Counted from the stretch's first letter, positions 43,744 through 53,753 are shown. The stretch: DNA of 64,000 bases from Corynebacterium uterequi (GCF_001021065.1 NZ_CP011546.1:868001-932000); one strand, 5' to 3'. The notes: a model not told the origin generated them from the letters alone. Program-made: numbers and translations.

Positions 43744-44526
43744 TCACGCCCCGCGAGACGGCGCCTCCCCGCGCGACAGCTGCTCCGTGCGAGAACGGAT
43801 CGGCTCCCACGCGTCCGGCATGCGCTGCACACCCCGGGACGTGTCCCGGGACCGGTAGACCACGTAGGGCCGCGACACATAACCCACCGGGGCGGAGAAG
43901 GCGTGGACCAAACGCGTCCACGGCCACACCGCCAACAAGGTGAAACCGGCGATGACGTGCATCTTGAACGCCACCGGCACGTCGGCCATCAGCTCCGGCT
44001 GTGGGTTGAACACGAACAGCTGCCGCAGCCACGGCGAGATAGTCTCCCGATAGTCGTAGCCGTGCGCCCCGCCAAACACCTGGTGGATCACCGTGGCCGC
44101 GAAACCGGTCAGGATCGCGCCGCACAGGAACACGTACATCACCTTGTCGGAGCGTGACGTCGACAAAAACACCGAGCGCTTGACCACCCGTCGGTACAGC
44201 AACCCGATCAGGCCCAACACCGCCGCAACGCCGGCCACCGTGCCCGGAATGGTTGCCAGCAGGTGATAAGCGTGATCGTTGATGCCCACCGCCCGGGTCC
44301 ACGACTTCGGAAACGCCAGCCCCATGAGGTGGCCGACGACGACGAAAAGCATGCCGTAGTGGAACAGGGGGGAGGACAGCCGCAGAAGCTTCGACTCGTA
44401 AATCTGTGAGGAATGGGTGGTCCAGCCGAATTGGTCGGTACGCCACCGCCATATGACGCCGACGAGGAACGCTGCGCTTGCCAGCCACGGAAACGCAACC
44501 CAGAGGAACAACTCGAGATTAAACAT
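43744..44526 (-). CDS. narI: Nitrate reductase gamma subunit (cytochrome b)
   Basis: 260 residues with five membrane helices. Conserved His residues in FHYGMLFVVVGHLMGLAFPK and HVIAGFTLLAVWPWTRLVHAF serve as axial ligands of two hemes b. Oxidises menaquinol and passes electrons to NarH. C-terminal tail is Arg-rich and cytoplasmic. Start overlaps the narJ stop (8 bases); ATG 44526. Confidence 0.97.
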   Translation of the reverse strand: MFNLELFLWVAFPWLASAAFLVGVIWRWRTDQFGWTTHSSQIYESKLLRLSSPLFHYGMLFVVVGHLMGLAFPKSWTRAVGINDHAYHLLATIPGTVAGVAAVLGLIGLLYRRVVKRSVFLSTSRSDKVMYVFLCGAILTGFAATVIHQVFGGAHGYDYRETISPWLRQLFVFNPQPELMADVPVAFKMHVIAGFTLLAVWPWTRLVHAFSAPVGYVSRPYVVYRSRDTSRGVQRMPDAWEPIRSRTEQLSRGEAPSRGA

Positions 44527-45238
44527 GGTGATCGCCTTTCAACATGGGTGGATACGCCGTGCGAATCGGGTCGGGCAGCGGGATACCGAGCTGCTCGACG
44601 CCCACCACCTCGGCGGGTGGACCGGCGGTGATAAGAGTGACGTAGCGGTCGACGGTCGAGGCATCAATCTCCGGGAGAACCATCGCCACCGCCCGGACGA
44701 CGTGAGCGTAGGCAGAGCCCACCGCGTCGAGCGCGCTTTTCAGCACCTCCACGCCCTCTCGGTGAGCGGCCACGAGTTCAACCGCGGCCTCGTGGTGAGC
44801 GTCGTCGGCGAGCGCGAGCGCCTCCAGCACGACGCACAGGTGATCCGGCAGCTCCTCCGAGATCTCGACAATGCCTAGATCCCGCAAGCGGTCACGGAAA
44901 GCTAGGATGGCGGCACCGCGCTTGCGGGTATCACCCGCCAGATAATAGGAAAGAAACAGACAACACCGTCGACGCTGGTCGAAGGTTTCCACATAGTGGG
45001 CGGCCAACTCCCGCGCCGACAGGGCATGGGTGGCCGCGAAGAAGGCCTCGAACTCGGCCCGCACCGCCGCCGGCAGCGTGTGCAGCTGCTCCGATACCGC
45101 CTCGAAGCGCGCCGGTGCCTCCTCCGGATCCGGGTAGGCCAGCAGCAACGCCGCGGCCATCGCCGTCACCCGGCGCTGCTCGATGCTGACCTCCACCGGG
45201 GCCGTCACCTCGGCGACGGCGGCACCTAGGGGTCTCAT
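44519..45238 (-). CDS. narJ: Nitrate reductase assembly chaperone
   Basis: 239 residues, all-helical NarJ/TorD family. Region AAALLLAYPDPEE near residue 30, then YVETFDQRRRCCLFLSYYLA near 90, the family's YVxTFDxxRRxxLYLTY motif. Helps insert the molybdenum cofactor into NarG; not part of the final enzyme. ATG 45238 overlaps the narH stop (TTATGA), so the two are translationally coupled. Confidence 0.95.
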   Translation of the reverse strand: MRPLGAAVAEVTAPVEVSIEQRRVTAMAAALLLAYPDPEEAPARFEAVSEQLHTLPAAVRAEFEAFFAATHALSARELAAHYVETFDQRRRCCLFLSYYLAGDTRKRGAAILAFRDRLRDLGIVEISEELPDHLCVVLEALALADDAHHEAAVELVAAHREGVEVLKSALDAVGSAYAHVVRAVAMVLPEIDASTVDRYVTLITAGPPAEVVGVEQLGIPLPDPIRTAYPPMLKGDHHV

Positions 45239-46839
45239 AAGCGCTCCTGTGGGAACATCGCCTCCGGGCGTTCGCCCTGCCACGACAGCAGCGAGACCTT
45301 ACCGCTAGCGGGTGCCGAGGTGCCGCACCCGGACGAACAGGCCTCCGGGGCGCCGATGCCGAGATCCGGGAAGGAATCCAGGGCCTTGTGGGGTTCCTGG
45401 TCGCCAAAAGGATCCAGGGAGGCAATACCTCGCGGGGTCTCCGGGGACGTCGTGGGGATCACGTAACGGTCGTCGTACTTCGCGATAGCCAGGAGGCGGT
45501 ACAACCGAGTGATGTCCTTGCCTGTCATGCCGACGGCGGCCGCGATCTCCTCCTGCGGATCCTGGCCCAAGTGAAGGTCGCGCATGTACGACCGCATAGC
45601 AACCAGCCGGCGCAGCGAACGCTCCACCGGGGCGGTGTCACCAGCCGTAAACAGACCCGCCAGATACTCCAGGGGAATGCGCATATTCGACAGGGCAGAG
45701 AACAGAATCCGGTGATCCTCCCCGTCACCGCCAGCCGCCGTCACCTCGTCGACCACTGGAGACAACGGCGGGATGTACCACACCATCGGCAGCGTTCGGT
45801 ACTCCGGATGCAGTGGCAGAGCCACCTCGAAGGTGGAGATCAGCTCGTAAATGGGGGACTGCTGGGCGGCGTCCAACCACGACGGCGGGATGCCTTGTGC
45901 CAGCGCCTCTCGCTGGACCTGGGGGTCGAAAGGATCGAGCAGAAGGCTGCGCTGCGCCTCATAGAGATCATGCTCATCAGGGGTTGCGGCGGCCTCGGCG
46001 ACCCGATCCGCGTCGTAAAGCACCACCCCCAGATAGCGCAACCGGCCCACGCAGGTTTCCGAACACACCGTGGGCTGACCCACTTCCAAGCGCGGATAAC
46101 ACAGCGTGCACTTTTCCGCCTTGCCGGACTTGTGGTTGAAGTACACCTTTTTATAAGGGCAGCCTGACACACACATGCGCCACCCTCGGCACTGGTCCTG
46201 GGCGACGAGCACGATGCCGTCCTCAGCCCGTTTGTACATCGCGCCCGACGGACACGACGACACGCACGTCGGATTGAGGCAGTGCTCGCAGATGCGGGGC
46301 AGATAGAACATGAAAGAGTCCTCGATCTGCTTCTTCACCCGGATGCTCGCCTGGCGCAGCGTCGGGTCCTCATCCAGCGTCTCCGCGGAGCCGCCCAAAT
46401 TATCATCCCAGTTCGACGACCAAGAAATCGTGTCGATCGGATTACCGTCGATCTGAGACACCGGCCGGGCCGTGGGCTGCGTCGACTGCCCTTTAGGCGC
46501 CGAGAGCAGCTTGTCGTACTCGTAGGTCCATGGTTCGTAGTAGTCGGAGATGGTCGGCAGCTTCGGGTTGTGGAAGATGGTGGCGAGCTTCTTAATCCGA
46601 CCACCCGAGCGAGGAGTGAGTTGCCCGCGGGAATTGAGCGCCCAGCCGCCTTCCCATTTCTCCTGGTCTTCCCAACCCCGGGGGAACCCGACGCCGGGGC
46701 GGGTTTCGACGTTGTTGAACCACATGTACTCGGTGCCCTGACGGTTCGTCCACGCCTGCTTGCATGTCACCGAGCAGGTGTGGCACCCAATGCACTTGTC
46801 CAGGTTCATGATCATGGCGATCTGCGCCATAACTCGCAT
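45235..46839 (-). CDS. narH: Nitrate reductase beta subunit (Fe-S protein)
   Basis: 534 residues. Four cluster motifs: CIGCHTCSVTCKQAW, CEHCLNPTCVSSCPSGA, CRGWRMCVSGCPYKKVYF (Trp instead of Cys, giving a [3Fe-4S] cluster) and CTLCYPRLEVGQPTVCSETC. Carries electrons from NarI to NarG. GGAGG lies 8 bases before ATG 46839, which overlaps the narG stop (TAATG). C-terminal extension contains a Cys-rich end (EACSSGCGTSAPASG) I do not recall in E. coli NarH. Confidence 0.97.
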   Translation of the reverse strand: MRVMAQIAMIMNLDKCIGCHTCSVTCKQAWTNRQGTEYMWFNNVETRPGVGFPRGWEDQEKWEGGWALNSRGQLTPRSGGRIKKLATIFHNPKLPTISDYYEPWTYEYDKLLSAPKGQSTQPTARPVSQIDGNPIDTISWSSNWDDNLGGSAETLDEDPTLRQASIRVKKQIEDSFMFYLPRICEHCLNPTCVSSCPSGAMYKRAEDGIVLVAQDQCRGWRMCVSGCPYKKVYFNHKSGKAEKCTLCYPRLEVGQPTVCSETCVGRLRYLGVVLYDADRVAEAAATPDEHDLYEAQRSLLLDPFDPQVQREALAQGIPPSWLDAAQQSPIYELISTFEVALPLHPEYRTLPMVWYIPPLSPVVDEVTAAGGDGEDHRILFSALSNMRIPLEYLAGLFTAGDTAPVERSLRRLVAMRSYMRDLHLGQDPQEEIAAAVGMTGKDITRLYRLLAIAKYDDRYVIPTTSPETPRGIASLDPFGDQEPHKALDSFPDLGIGAPEACSSGCGTSAPASGKVSLLSWQGERPEAMFPQERL

Positions 46840-49800
46840 TAGAACTGCACCTCCTGAGAGCGGCGACGAATGCGGGTGACCTCGTCGCGGTTATTACCGG
46901 TCGGGCCAATGTAATTGAACCCGTAGGTGAGATGGCCGTACCCGGCGGCCACGTGAATCGGCTTAATCATGATCCGGGTGAGCGAATTGTGGGTACCTCC
47001 GCGGCGCCCCGTGCGTTCATTCAGCGGCGTTCCCACCGTCCGCTCCTGCGCGTGATTCATGATGAGCGTGCCCTCCGGGATGCGGTGGGAGACAATAGCC
47101 CGGGCGGAGACCACACCGTTGCGGTTGTACACCTCCACCCATTCGTTGTCTTTCACCCCAATCTTCTCGGCGTCCTTCTGAGACATCCACACCACTTGGC
47201 CGCCGCGGGAAATCGACAGGATATGGAGATTGTCGAAATACTGCGAGTGAATCGACCACTTGTTGTGGGTGGTCAGGTAGCGCACCGTCACCTCCGGATC
47301 GCCACCTTCGCCCGTGAGTAGCTCCCCGGGGCGGTGTTCACCGTTGAGGTGAAGCTTGTCCAACGGGGGTCGGTACACCGGAAGCTGCTCGCCGTAATCC
47401 ATGAACCAATCGTGATCCAGGTAGTAGTGCATCCGGCCGGACAGCGTGTGGAAGGGCTTGTCCCACTCAACGTTGATGGAGAACGCGGTGTAGCGCCGTC
47501 CGTCACGCGTGTCGCCCGTCCACTCGGGAGAAGTGAGGATCTTGGTCGGACGTTCCTTAATGGCGTCCCAGTTAATACGCGTGTGTTCGCTGCCCGCCAC
47601 CAGGGGGGACATATCAACTCCGACTCGCCGACCCTGGTTTCGGAACCCTTCGACGGCAACCTCTCCGTTGGACACCCCGGACAGATGCAGAATCATCTCA
47701 ATGACCTTGGTGTCTTTATCGAGCCTCGGTCGAGGCCCCACGGCTGTATCGCCGACGCCGTTAATGATCGCCAATTCCTCGCACTGCTTGGCCACGTTGT
47801 ACGGGGTTCCGTGGACACCAGTGCCCAGTTGCTCAGTCTTGGGACCCAGGTGCTTCCACTTCTCGAACACCTTGGTGTAATCCCGCTCCACGGGGATCAA
47901 CTTCGCCATGTTCTTGCCCGGGCGGAGCCCCTCCTCGGTGAGGTTGGGGACCACGCCATTGGGCATGCTCAGCTCATCCGGGGAATCATGGCCCAGCGGC
48001 GCGGTGATGAGGTCACGTTGAACGCCCAGCCACCGCACCGCCATCTGCGAAAAAGCATCGGCGAGATCACGGAACACCTGGAAATCGGTGCGTGCCTCCC
48101 ACGGCGGATTAATCGCCGCATTAAAGGAATGGATGAACGGATGCATGTCCGTGGTAGACAAATCATGCTTTTCGTACCACGTGGCGGCCGGCAGCACAAT
48201 ATCCGACACCAGCGTCGTCGACGTATTGCGGAAATCCGTCGTCAACATGAGATCGAGCTTGCCTTGCGGAGCCTCTCGCCACGAGATCGTCGACGGGCGC
48301 TCCTCCGGGCTGAGTTCCTCGGCCGTAGCATCGGAATCGACGCCGAGCATGTGCCGGAGGAAAAACTCCGTGCCCTTCGCCGAGGAACCCATGAGATTTG
48401 TTCGCCAATTGAGCAGAATCCGCGGCCAATTCTCCGGCGCATCAGGGTCCTCACACGCAAAGCGAAGGCGACCCGACTCCAGCTCCTCGACGACGTAAGA
48501 CTGAACGTCCAGGCCCTTCTTATCGGCCTCGTCTGCCAGCAGTAGCGGATTCCGGTTGAACTGCGGGTACGACGGCATCCACCCGCGCTTCATCGATTCG
48601 ATGAGGGTCTCCGACAGCAGTTTGTCGCCCACCGTCCCTCGGTTCGCCAGGGGCGAAGCCAGGCGCGACGCCTTCGAATTGTCATAGCGCCACTGGCACG
48701 TCGTCAAGTAGTAGAAGCCGGTGGTGATCATCTGCCGCGCCGGGCGTTGCCAGTCCAGCGCAAAGGCGTACTGGGACCAGCCGTTCATCGGACGCAGCTT
48801 TTCTTGGCCCACGTAGTGAGCCCAACCGCCGCCGTTGACACCCTGGGTTCCGCACATCGACGTCAACGCCAAGAACGTGCGGTAGATGGAGTCTGCATGG
48901 AAGTAGTGGTTGACACCGGCGCCCATAATGATCTGCGAACGGCCCTGGGAATCCGCGGCGTTCTGGGCAAACTCCCGGGCAATACGAATTGCTGCCTGGG
49001 CCGGCACACCCGTGAGGCCCTCCTGCCAGGCCGGAGTGCCGGGAGAGTCGGCGTCGAAGAAGTCCACAGGCCAGTCGCCCGGCAACCCAAGGTCGGGGCG
49101 ATTGACGCCATAGTGGGCGAGCATGATGTCGAAAACCGTCGTCAGGAGGCGATCGCCCACGCGGCGAACCGGGACGCCGCGCGTGATCACCCCGGCGCCG
49201 ATCGGGCCGTCACCACCGACGTCCGCCGGGTCGGCATCAAGGTCGAAGCGAGGAAAGAGCACCTCAGCGGTATCGAAGCCGTCAGTCTCCGCGATGGACA
49301 ACACCGGGCTGACGCCCTCGAGCTTCAGATTCCACTTCCCCTCACCGTCGGGGCCGAAGTGATCGGCGGCCGTTCCGCCCGGGTCAACGACGCCCCCGTC
49401 GTGTTCCATGACAAGGAGGCGGTGGGTGGCGTTGGGGGTGGCACGCAGCGCGTCGTCGGAGGCATTCGACGCCGTGTGGAACTTGCCGGGCGTGAACGTG
49501 CCGTCGCCGCGATCGTCGAGTTCCACAAGGAAGGCCGCATCCGTGTACTTCTTCATGTAGTTGAGGAAGTAGGGCTCCTGGCGTCCCACATGGAATTCCG
49601 ACAAGATGACGTGGCCCAGGGCGAAAGCGAGGGCCGCGTCGGTACCCGGATCGATTCGCAACCACTCGTCCGCGTGAACAGTATTGTCCGCAAAGTCCGG
49701 TGAAACTACCACCACCTTCGTGCCCCGGTAGCGAGCCTCCACCATGAAGTGAGCATCCGGGGTTCGCGTGACCGGAATATTAGAGCCCCACATCATGAGG

Positions 49801-50552
49801 TATGAAGAGTTATACCAGTCACCCGATTCGGGAACGTCCGTCTGATCGCCGAAGGTCTGCGGAGACGCCGGCGGAAGATCTGCGTACCAATCGTAGAAGG
49901 AAAGGGCCACGCCGCCGATCATCTGCAAGAAGCGAGTACCAGCGCCGTAGGACACCTGACTCATTGCTGGGATGACCGTAAAACCGGCAATCCGATCGGG
50001 ACCCCACTGGCGCACGGTATACACATGAGCCGCCGCAGCCATTTCGATCGCTTCGGTGTAGTCAATGCGAACGAGACCGCCCTTACCGCGTTGAGAAACG
50101 TAGGCGTGACGCTTCTTCGGATCCTCCTGGATGGAACGCCAGGCGAGGACCGGATCGCCGAACTGTTTCTTAGCGGCCCGGTACATGTCCACCAGCACGC
50201 CGCGGGCGTAGGGATAACGAATGCGCGTCGGCGAGTAGGTGTACCACGAGAAGGACGCTCCGCGGGGACAACCGCGGGGCTCGTAGTCGGGCATATCCGC
50301 CCCCGTCGACGGGTAGTCGACCGCCTGGGATTCCCAGGTGATGACGCCGTCTTTGACGTACACCTTCCAGGAACAGGAACCGGTGCAGTTAACCCCATGG
50401 GTCGAACGAACCATCTTGTCGAAGGACCAGCGGTTGCGATAAAAGGCGTCAGCATCGCGGCCGCCGGTAAGAAAGAGCTGCTGCCCGGAGTCGCTGGTTT
50501 CTCCGCGTCGAGCGTAGGCGCCCAGCTTAAACAGGGGGTTGGAAACTGTCAT
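46839..50552 (-). CDS. narG: Nitrate reductase alpha subunit (molybdoenzyme)
   Basis: 1237 residues, standard length. N-terminal [4Fe-4S] site: HGVNCTGSCSWKVYV followed by RGCPRGASFSWY, with His and three Cys. DWYNSSYLMMWGSN carries the Asp-type Mo ligand region, and several WGP/GAG stretches bind the bis-MGD cofactor. No Tat signal, so it faces the cytoplasm, as NarG does. Reduces nitrate to nitrite in anaerobic respiration. 9 bases after the narK stop. GTG is not needed; ATG 50552. Confidence 0.98.
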   Translation of the reverse strand: MTVSNPLFKLGAYARRGETSDSGQQLFLTGGRDADAFYRNRWSFDKMVRSTHGVNCTGSCSWKVYVKDGVITWESQAVDYPSTGADMPDYEPRGCPRGASFSWYTYSPTRIRYPYARGVLVDMYRAAKKQFGDPVLAWRSIQEDPKKRHAYVSQRGKGGLVRIDYTEAIEMAAAAHVYTVRQWGPDRIAGFTVIPAMSQVSYGAGTRFLQMIGGVALSFYDWYADLPPASPQTFGDQTDVPESGDWYNSSYLMMWGSNIPVTRTPDAHFMVEARYRGTKVVVVSPDFADNTVHADEWLRIDPGTDAALAFALGHVILSEFHVGRQEPYFLNYMKKYTDAAFLVELDDRGDGTFTPGKFHTASNASDDALRATPNATHRLLVMEHDGGVVDPGGTAADHFGPDGEGKWNLKLEGVSPVLSIAETDGFDTAEVLFPRFDLDADPADVGGDGPIGAGVITRGVPVRRVGDRLLTTVFDIMLAHYGVNRPDLGLPGDWPVDFFDADSPGTPAWQEGLTGVPAQAAIRIAREFAQNAADSQGRSQIIMGAGVNHYFHADSIYRTFLALTSMCGTQGVNGGGWAHYVGQEKLRPMNGWSQYAFALDWQRPARQMITTGFYYLTTCQWRYDNSKASRLASPLANRGTVGDKLLSETLIESMKRGWMPSYPQFNRNPLLLADEADKKGLDVQSYVVEELESGRLRFACEDPDAPENWPRILLNWRTNLMGSSAKGTEFFLRHMLGVDSDATAEELSPEERPSTISWREAPQGKLDLMLTTDFRNTSTTLVSDIVLPAATWYEKHDLSTTDMHPFIHSFNAAINPPWEARTDFQVFRDLADAFSQMAVRWLGVQRDLITAPLGHDSPDELSMPNGVVPNLTEEGLRPGKNMAKLIPVERDYTKVFEKWKHLGPKTEQLGTGVHGTPYNVAKQCEELAIINGVGDTAVGPRPRLDKDTKVIEMILHLSGVSNGEVAVEGFRNQGRRVGVDMSPLVAGSEHTRINWDAIKERPTKILTSPEWTGDTRDGRRYTAFSINVEWDKPFHTLSGRMHYYLDHDWFMDYGEQLPVYRPPLDKLHLNGEHRPGELLTGEGGDPEVTVRYLTTHNKWSIHSQYFDNLHILSISRGGQVVWMSQKDAEKIGVKDNEWVEVYNRNGVVSARAIVSHRIPEGTLIMNHAQERTVGTPLNERTGRRGGTHNSLTRIMIKPIHVAAGYGHLTYGFNYIGPTGNNRDEVTRIRRRSQEVQF

Positions 50553-50561
50553 GGTGAACTC

Positions 50562-51899
50562 CTATCCGGGGAACGGGGCGTTAGGCCGGGCGTAGTAGAT
50601 CCACACCAGGACGGCGGTGACCGCAAAGAACACGACACAACCGATGAAGAAGGTGGTAGGCGCCAACAGGGAGAGCAAGATGCCCATAATGAAGGGGCCG
50701 AAGGCACCCATGGCGCCGGTCCATCCGATGACGCCACCAGCTTGGCGCTTCGTGAAGATCATCGGCATCTGCTTGAAGGAACCGGCGTTAACCAGGCCGG
50801 AAAATACGCCCATGATCATCATGAGCACGAAGAACCAATAGAAGTCAGAGGTGCTGTCCGGGCGGAGGAACAGCGCGGCAGCTCCCGTGAAAATAGCCAT
50901 GCCGACCAGGCCAATAAAGGACCAGATGGCGCCTCCGAAGCGGTCGCACAGCGGACCCGACAGGGCCCGGACACCCGCGCCGATGAGCGGGAAAACGAAG
51001 GCGAATGCCGCACCCTTGGGCAGCTGGTCTGCCGGCACTGTTTCGGCGAGGGCGGAGGAAGCACCGAAGTTGTCGTTAATGAGTAGAGCCAGGGAGGCGG
51101 AGAAGCCCGAAAAAGCGCCAAACCCGGCGACGTACACCAGGGTCATGATCCAGGTATTGCTGTTTCCGAAGATGTCGATCTGCTGGCGGAAGTTCGCCTT
51201 GACCGGGACGTCCTTCAACAGTGCGAAAGCCACGACGGCCATAACAATGGACCACGGCACCATGATGATCGCCGGGTTGTGCACGAAGAGGGCCTCCCCG
51301 GTCTCAACGTGGCGTTGCGGAGCTACAAAGCCGATGCCGAGGAGGGAGAACCCCATCAGCCAGGGACTGAGCAACTGGATGAAGGACATGCCCATGTTCG
51401 ACAGGCCGGCCTGCAGGCCGAGGGCGGTGCCTGACTTCTTCTTCGGGAAGAAGTACCCCGTCGAGGGCATGAAACCGGAGAAGACGCCGCCGCCGATGCC
51501 CGAAATGAAGGCCAGGGTGAGCAGCCACCAGTAGGGTGTCGTCGGGTCCTGGACGGCGAAGAACCACCCGAACATCGGCAGGACAAAGAGCAACGACGAG
51601 ACGGAGACCAGCTTGCGGGTTCCGATGATGGGCGGCAGGAACATGAAGACGAGTCGGAGTAGACCGGTCGACAGGCCCGGGATAGCCGTGAGCCAGTAGA
51701 GCTGGCCCTTGGTGAGAGAGAAGCCAATCTGGTTCAGCATGGGGGCGATTGCCGATACCAGGAACCAGGTGCAGAAGCCCAGGAACAGGGCGATGGTGGA
51801 GATCCACAGGGTGCGCCAGGCGATGCCGGCGTTCCACTTCTGTGGGTCTTCCGGGTCCCAGCCATGGAGCACCCGCTGGGAGGTATCAAGTGACGACAT
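50562..51899 (-). CDS. narK: Nitrate/nitrite transporter
   Basis: 445 residues, 12 membrane helices, nitrate-nitrite porter family. The NNP signature is visible: GIGGGVFSGFMPSTGYFFPK near 140 and GLQAGLSNMGMSFIQLLSP near 165 (G-x3-G-x-G plus Asn). A second, weaker one lies in the C-terminal half. Imports nitrate and exports nitrite. First gene of narKGHJI; the 165-base gap to mog holds both promoters. Confidence 0.95.
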   Translation of the reverse strand: MSSLDTSQRVLHGWDPEDPQKWNAGIAWRTLWISTIALFLGFCTWFLVSAIAPMLNQIGFSLTKGQLYWLTAIPGLSTGLLRLVFMFLPPIIGTRKLVSVSSLLFVLPMFGWFFAVQDPTTPYWWLLTLAFISGIGGGVFSGFMPSTGYFFPKKKSGTALGLQAGLSNMGMSFIQLLSPWLMGFSLLGIGFVAPQRHVETGEALFVHNPAIIMVPWSIVMAVVAFALLKDVPVKANFRQQIDIFGNSNTWIMTLVYVAGFGAFSGFSASLALLINDNFGASSALAETVPADQLPKGAAFAFVFPLIGAGVRALSGPLCDRFGGAIWSFIGLVGMAIFTGAAALFLRPDSTSDFYWFFVLMMIMGVFSGLVNAGSFKQMPMIFTKRQAGGVIGWTGAMGAFGPFIMGILLSLLAPTTFFIGCVVFFAVTAVLVWIYYARPNAPFPG

Positions 51900-52005
51900 T
51901 CAGGTCCTTCCGAGTAACGGGCCACGCCCATCGAGTTTGTATCCTTAGATTTATTTAATCAGTCCGTCACCAGCGGAGTCCACTTTTTCTCCGGAAAAAT
52001 CCGTG

Positions 52006-52011
52006 TATAAT
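52006..52011 (+). promoter_or_regulatory. mog -10 box
   Basis: TATAAT, exact consensus, preceded by TG. Transcription would start about 47 bases before mog. Upstream lies TTTTTCTCCGGAAAAA (51984-51999), an imperfect palindrome that may bind a regulator of the divergent narK/mog promoters. Confidence 0.55.
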
Positions 52012-52064
52012 TACGCAACGAAAGTGTTTGGAAAATCGAGCCCTGCGAAAGGACAGCGAAAAGC

Positions 52065-52574
52065 ATGGTCGATCAATCGTTAGCAAAAAACGAGGCGACC
52101 CGAGCCGCCGTCATCGTCTCCTCACACCGCGTCCAAACCGGGGTTAAGCCGAACCACGCCGGCGCACTAGCCAAGGAGATGCTGGCCGCCAGCGGATATG
52201 CCGTCGACGAACCCCGCGTCATCGGGGAGGGGCGCGACGACGTGTCCGAAGCTCTCGACCAAGCTCTCGCAACCGGGGCACGCATCATCCTGATCAGCGG
52301 GGGCACCGGCTGCGGGCCCACCGACTACACCCCGGAAGTGGCCATGGAACGCATCCACGTACGGCTCACCGGAGTTGAGACCCAGGTGCTCCTCGCCGGC
52401 CTCGCGTCCTCCTCGAAGGCCGGCCTGTCCAGAGCCGTCATCGGGTTGACGAGCCGAGAACCCGACGCAACCCTTATCGTCACCGCGCCGAGCTCCGCCG
52501 GCGGCGTGCGAGACACCCTCGGCGTCGTCCTGCCGCTCGTCGATAGCATCACCCGTAAGCTGGCAGGCTGCTAA
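52065..52574 (+). CDS. mog: Molybdopterin adenylyltransferase
   Basis: 169 residues, MoaB/Mog fold. RAAVIVSSHRVQTGVKPNHA at the N-terminus, IILISGGTGCGPTDYTPEVA near residue 75 (the GGTGxxxxDxTPE motif that binds molybdopterin), and LVTAPSSAGGVRDTLG near 143 (P-S-x-G). Adenylates molybdopterin before molybdenum insertion by MoeA. The gene diverges from narK, as in C. glutamicum. ATG start at 52065. Confidence 0.92.
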   Translation: MVDQSLAKNEATRAAVIVSSHRVQTGVKPNHAGALAKEMLAASGYAVDEPRVIGEGRDDVSEALDQALATGARIILISGGTGCGPTDYTPEVAMERIHVRLTGVETQVLLAGLASSSKAGLSRAVIGLTSREPDATLIVTAPSSAGGVRDTLGVVLPLVDSITRKLAGC

Positions 52575-52619
52575 AAACCAGACGCTCGACACAGTTCGTA
52601 GCGCCCCCGAAGGCAGTTG

Positions 52620-53753
52620 CTAGCGCCGGATGAGGGCGGCTGCCGAGTAGTCCTTAATGGGATGATGGTTGGTGTCCGGTGGCCCACCGTCGGGCGGCAT
52701 CCACACGACCCGTCCCTCAACCCTGGTGACGTGGCCGTAGCGGGGTGCCTCGCGGCGGTCATCGTTTCGACCGTTATGGGTCGGGCAGAGCTTCGTGATG
52801 TTATCTACGGATGTCTCACCGCCGGCCGCCCACGCAGTGAGGTGATGATTCTGGCATTGGTCGGCGGGTGTGGAGCATCCAGGCCATTCGCAGACGATGG
52901 ACTCGGCGTCGGCAAGCACGCCCATTTTCGGAGAGTGGTGCCGCTTGGTCCGATAGAGGTTGACAGGGCCTTCCACCGGATCGTAGAGGCCTACGAGGTG
53001 CTCCTCGGATACCAGGTGCTCGACGAGCTGGGCGCCGGTCATCTCAATGCCACCGGTGGTTGCGAGGACGACGTCGTCGCCTTCGCCGCGCAGGACTCGG
53101 GCCCAGTCGGGTAGGGATATGACGACTAAGGCGGTAGCCCGGAGCTGGCTGGCGGGTTTGTCGGTCCCGCCGAGGATAAGGGCCTTGAGGGCGTCGAATC
53201 GTGCTTGCTCGTAGGTGAGGTTCCGGTCGCGGGCTCGTAGTGAGACGGCCCGTGAATGGACGACGGCGAGCATGCGCTGGATATCGGATTCGGGCCCGGT
53301 GGTGGTGAAGGTACGGCACCCTGCGCCGTCGGTGTTTTTGCCTCCCTTGACTCCGCGGAGGCGGTGAGCAGATTCTTCGCTGGGATCTACCTTGCGGTTT
53401 TCTTGCCTTACTATCGCAGCGGCGGCGCGCGCGATGTCGTCGACGCTTCCGGTGAGGGCGCAGAGCCGTGCGCGCACACCCCAGGTATCAGCCTTGGGGG
53501 ACAGCTTGGTCATCTGCTTTTCGATGGCGAGCAGTCCGTGCAATGACATGTGTGCTGCGCGGGCGGTATCGCGGCAGGCGCGTTGCTTGCGCCGTGCCCG
53601 GCGGGGACCGGCATAAATGTCTACGAGGCTGCGAAGCCTGACTCGCTGGGAGCGGCTCAGCAGGGTGGCGGGCAGCTCGCCGTGCTCGCTGAGAGAATCA
53701 AGAAGACCGATCCCATCTGCGAGGCACTCGTTGAGCTGCGAAGCAACGTTCAT
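52620..53753 (-). CDS. HNH endonuclease-like protein with DUF222-type N-terminus
   Basis: 377 residues, no signal peptide. The first 220 residues are helical, Arg- and Ala-rich (DUF222/13E12 family type, common in actinobacteria). The C-terminus holds an HNH site: CEWPGCSTPADQCQNHHLTA followed by NITKLCPTHNGRNDD, two Cys pairs plus His-His and Asn. Function uncertain; family members are numerous and possibly mobile. It sits between mog and the moaA-mobA unit, which in C. glutamicum I do not recall. Converges on mog with 45 bases between stops. ATG 53753. Confidence 0.8.
   Translation of the reverse strand: MNVASQLNECLADGIGLLDSLSEHGELPATLLSRSQRVRLRSLVDIYAGPRRARRKQRACRDTARAAHMSLHGLLAIEKQMTKLSPKADTWGVRARLCALTGSVDDIARAAAAIVRQENRKVDPSEESAHRLRGVKGGKNTDGAGCRTFTTTGPESDIQRMLAVVHSRAVSLRARDRNLTYEQARFDALKALILGGTDKPASQLRATALVVISLPDWARVLRGEGDDVVLATTGGIEMTGAQLVEHLVSEEHLVGLYDPVEGPVNLYRTKRHHSPKMGVLADAESIVCEWPGCSTPADQCQNHHLTAWAAGGETSVDNITKLCPTHNGRNDDRREAPRYGHVTRVEGRVVWMPPDGGPPDTNHHPIKDYSAAALIRR

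Noticed and set aside
51900..52064. RosR site upstream of narK
   Set aside because: RosR is reported to control nar in C. glutamicum, but no TCAAC-type half-site is visible in this gap.
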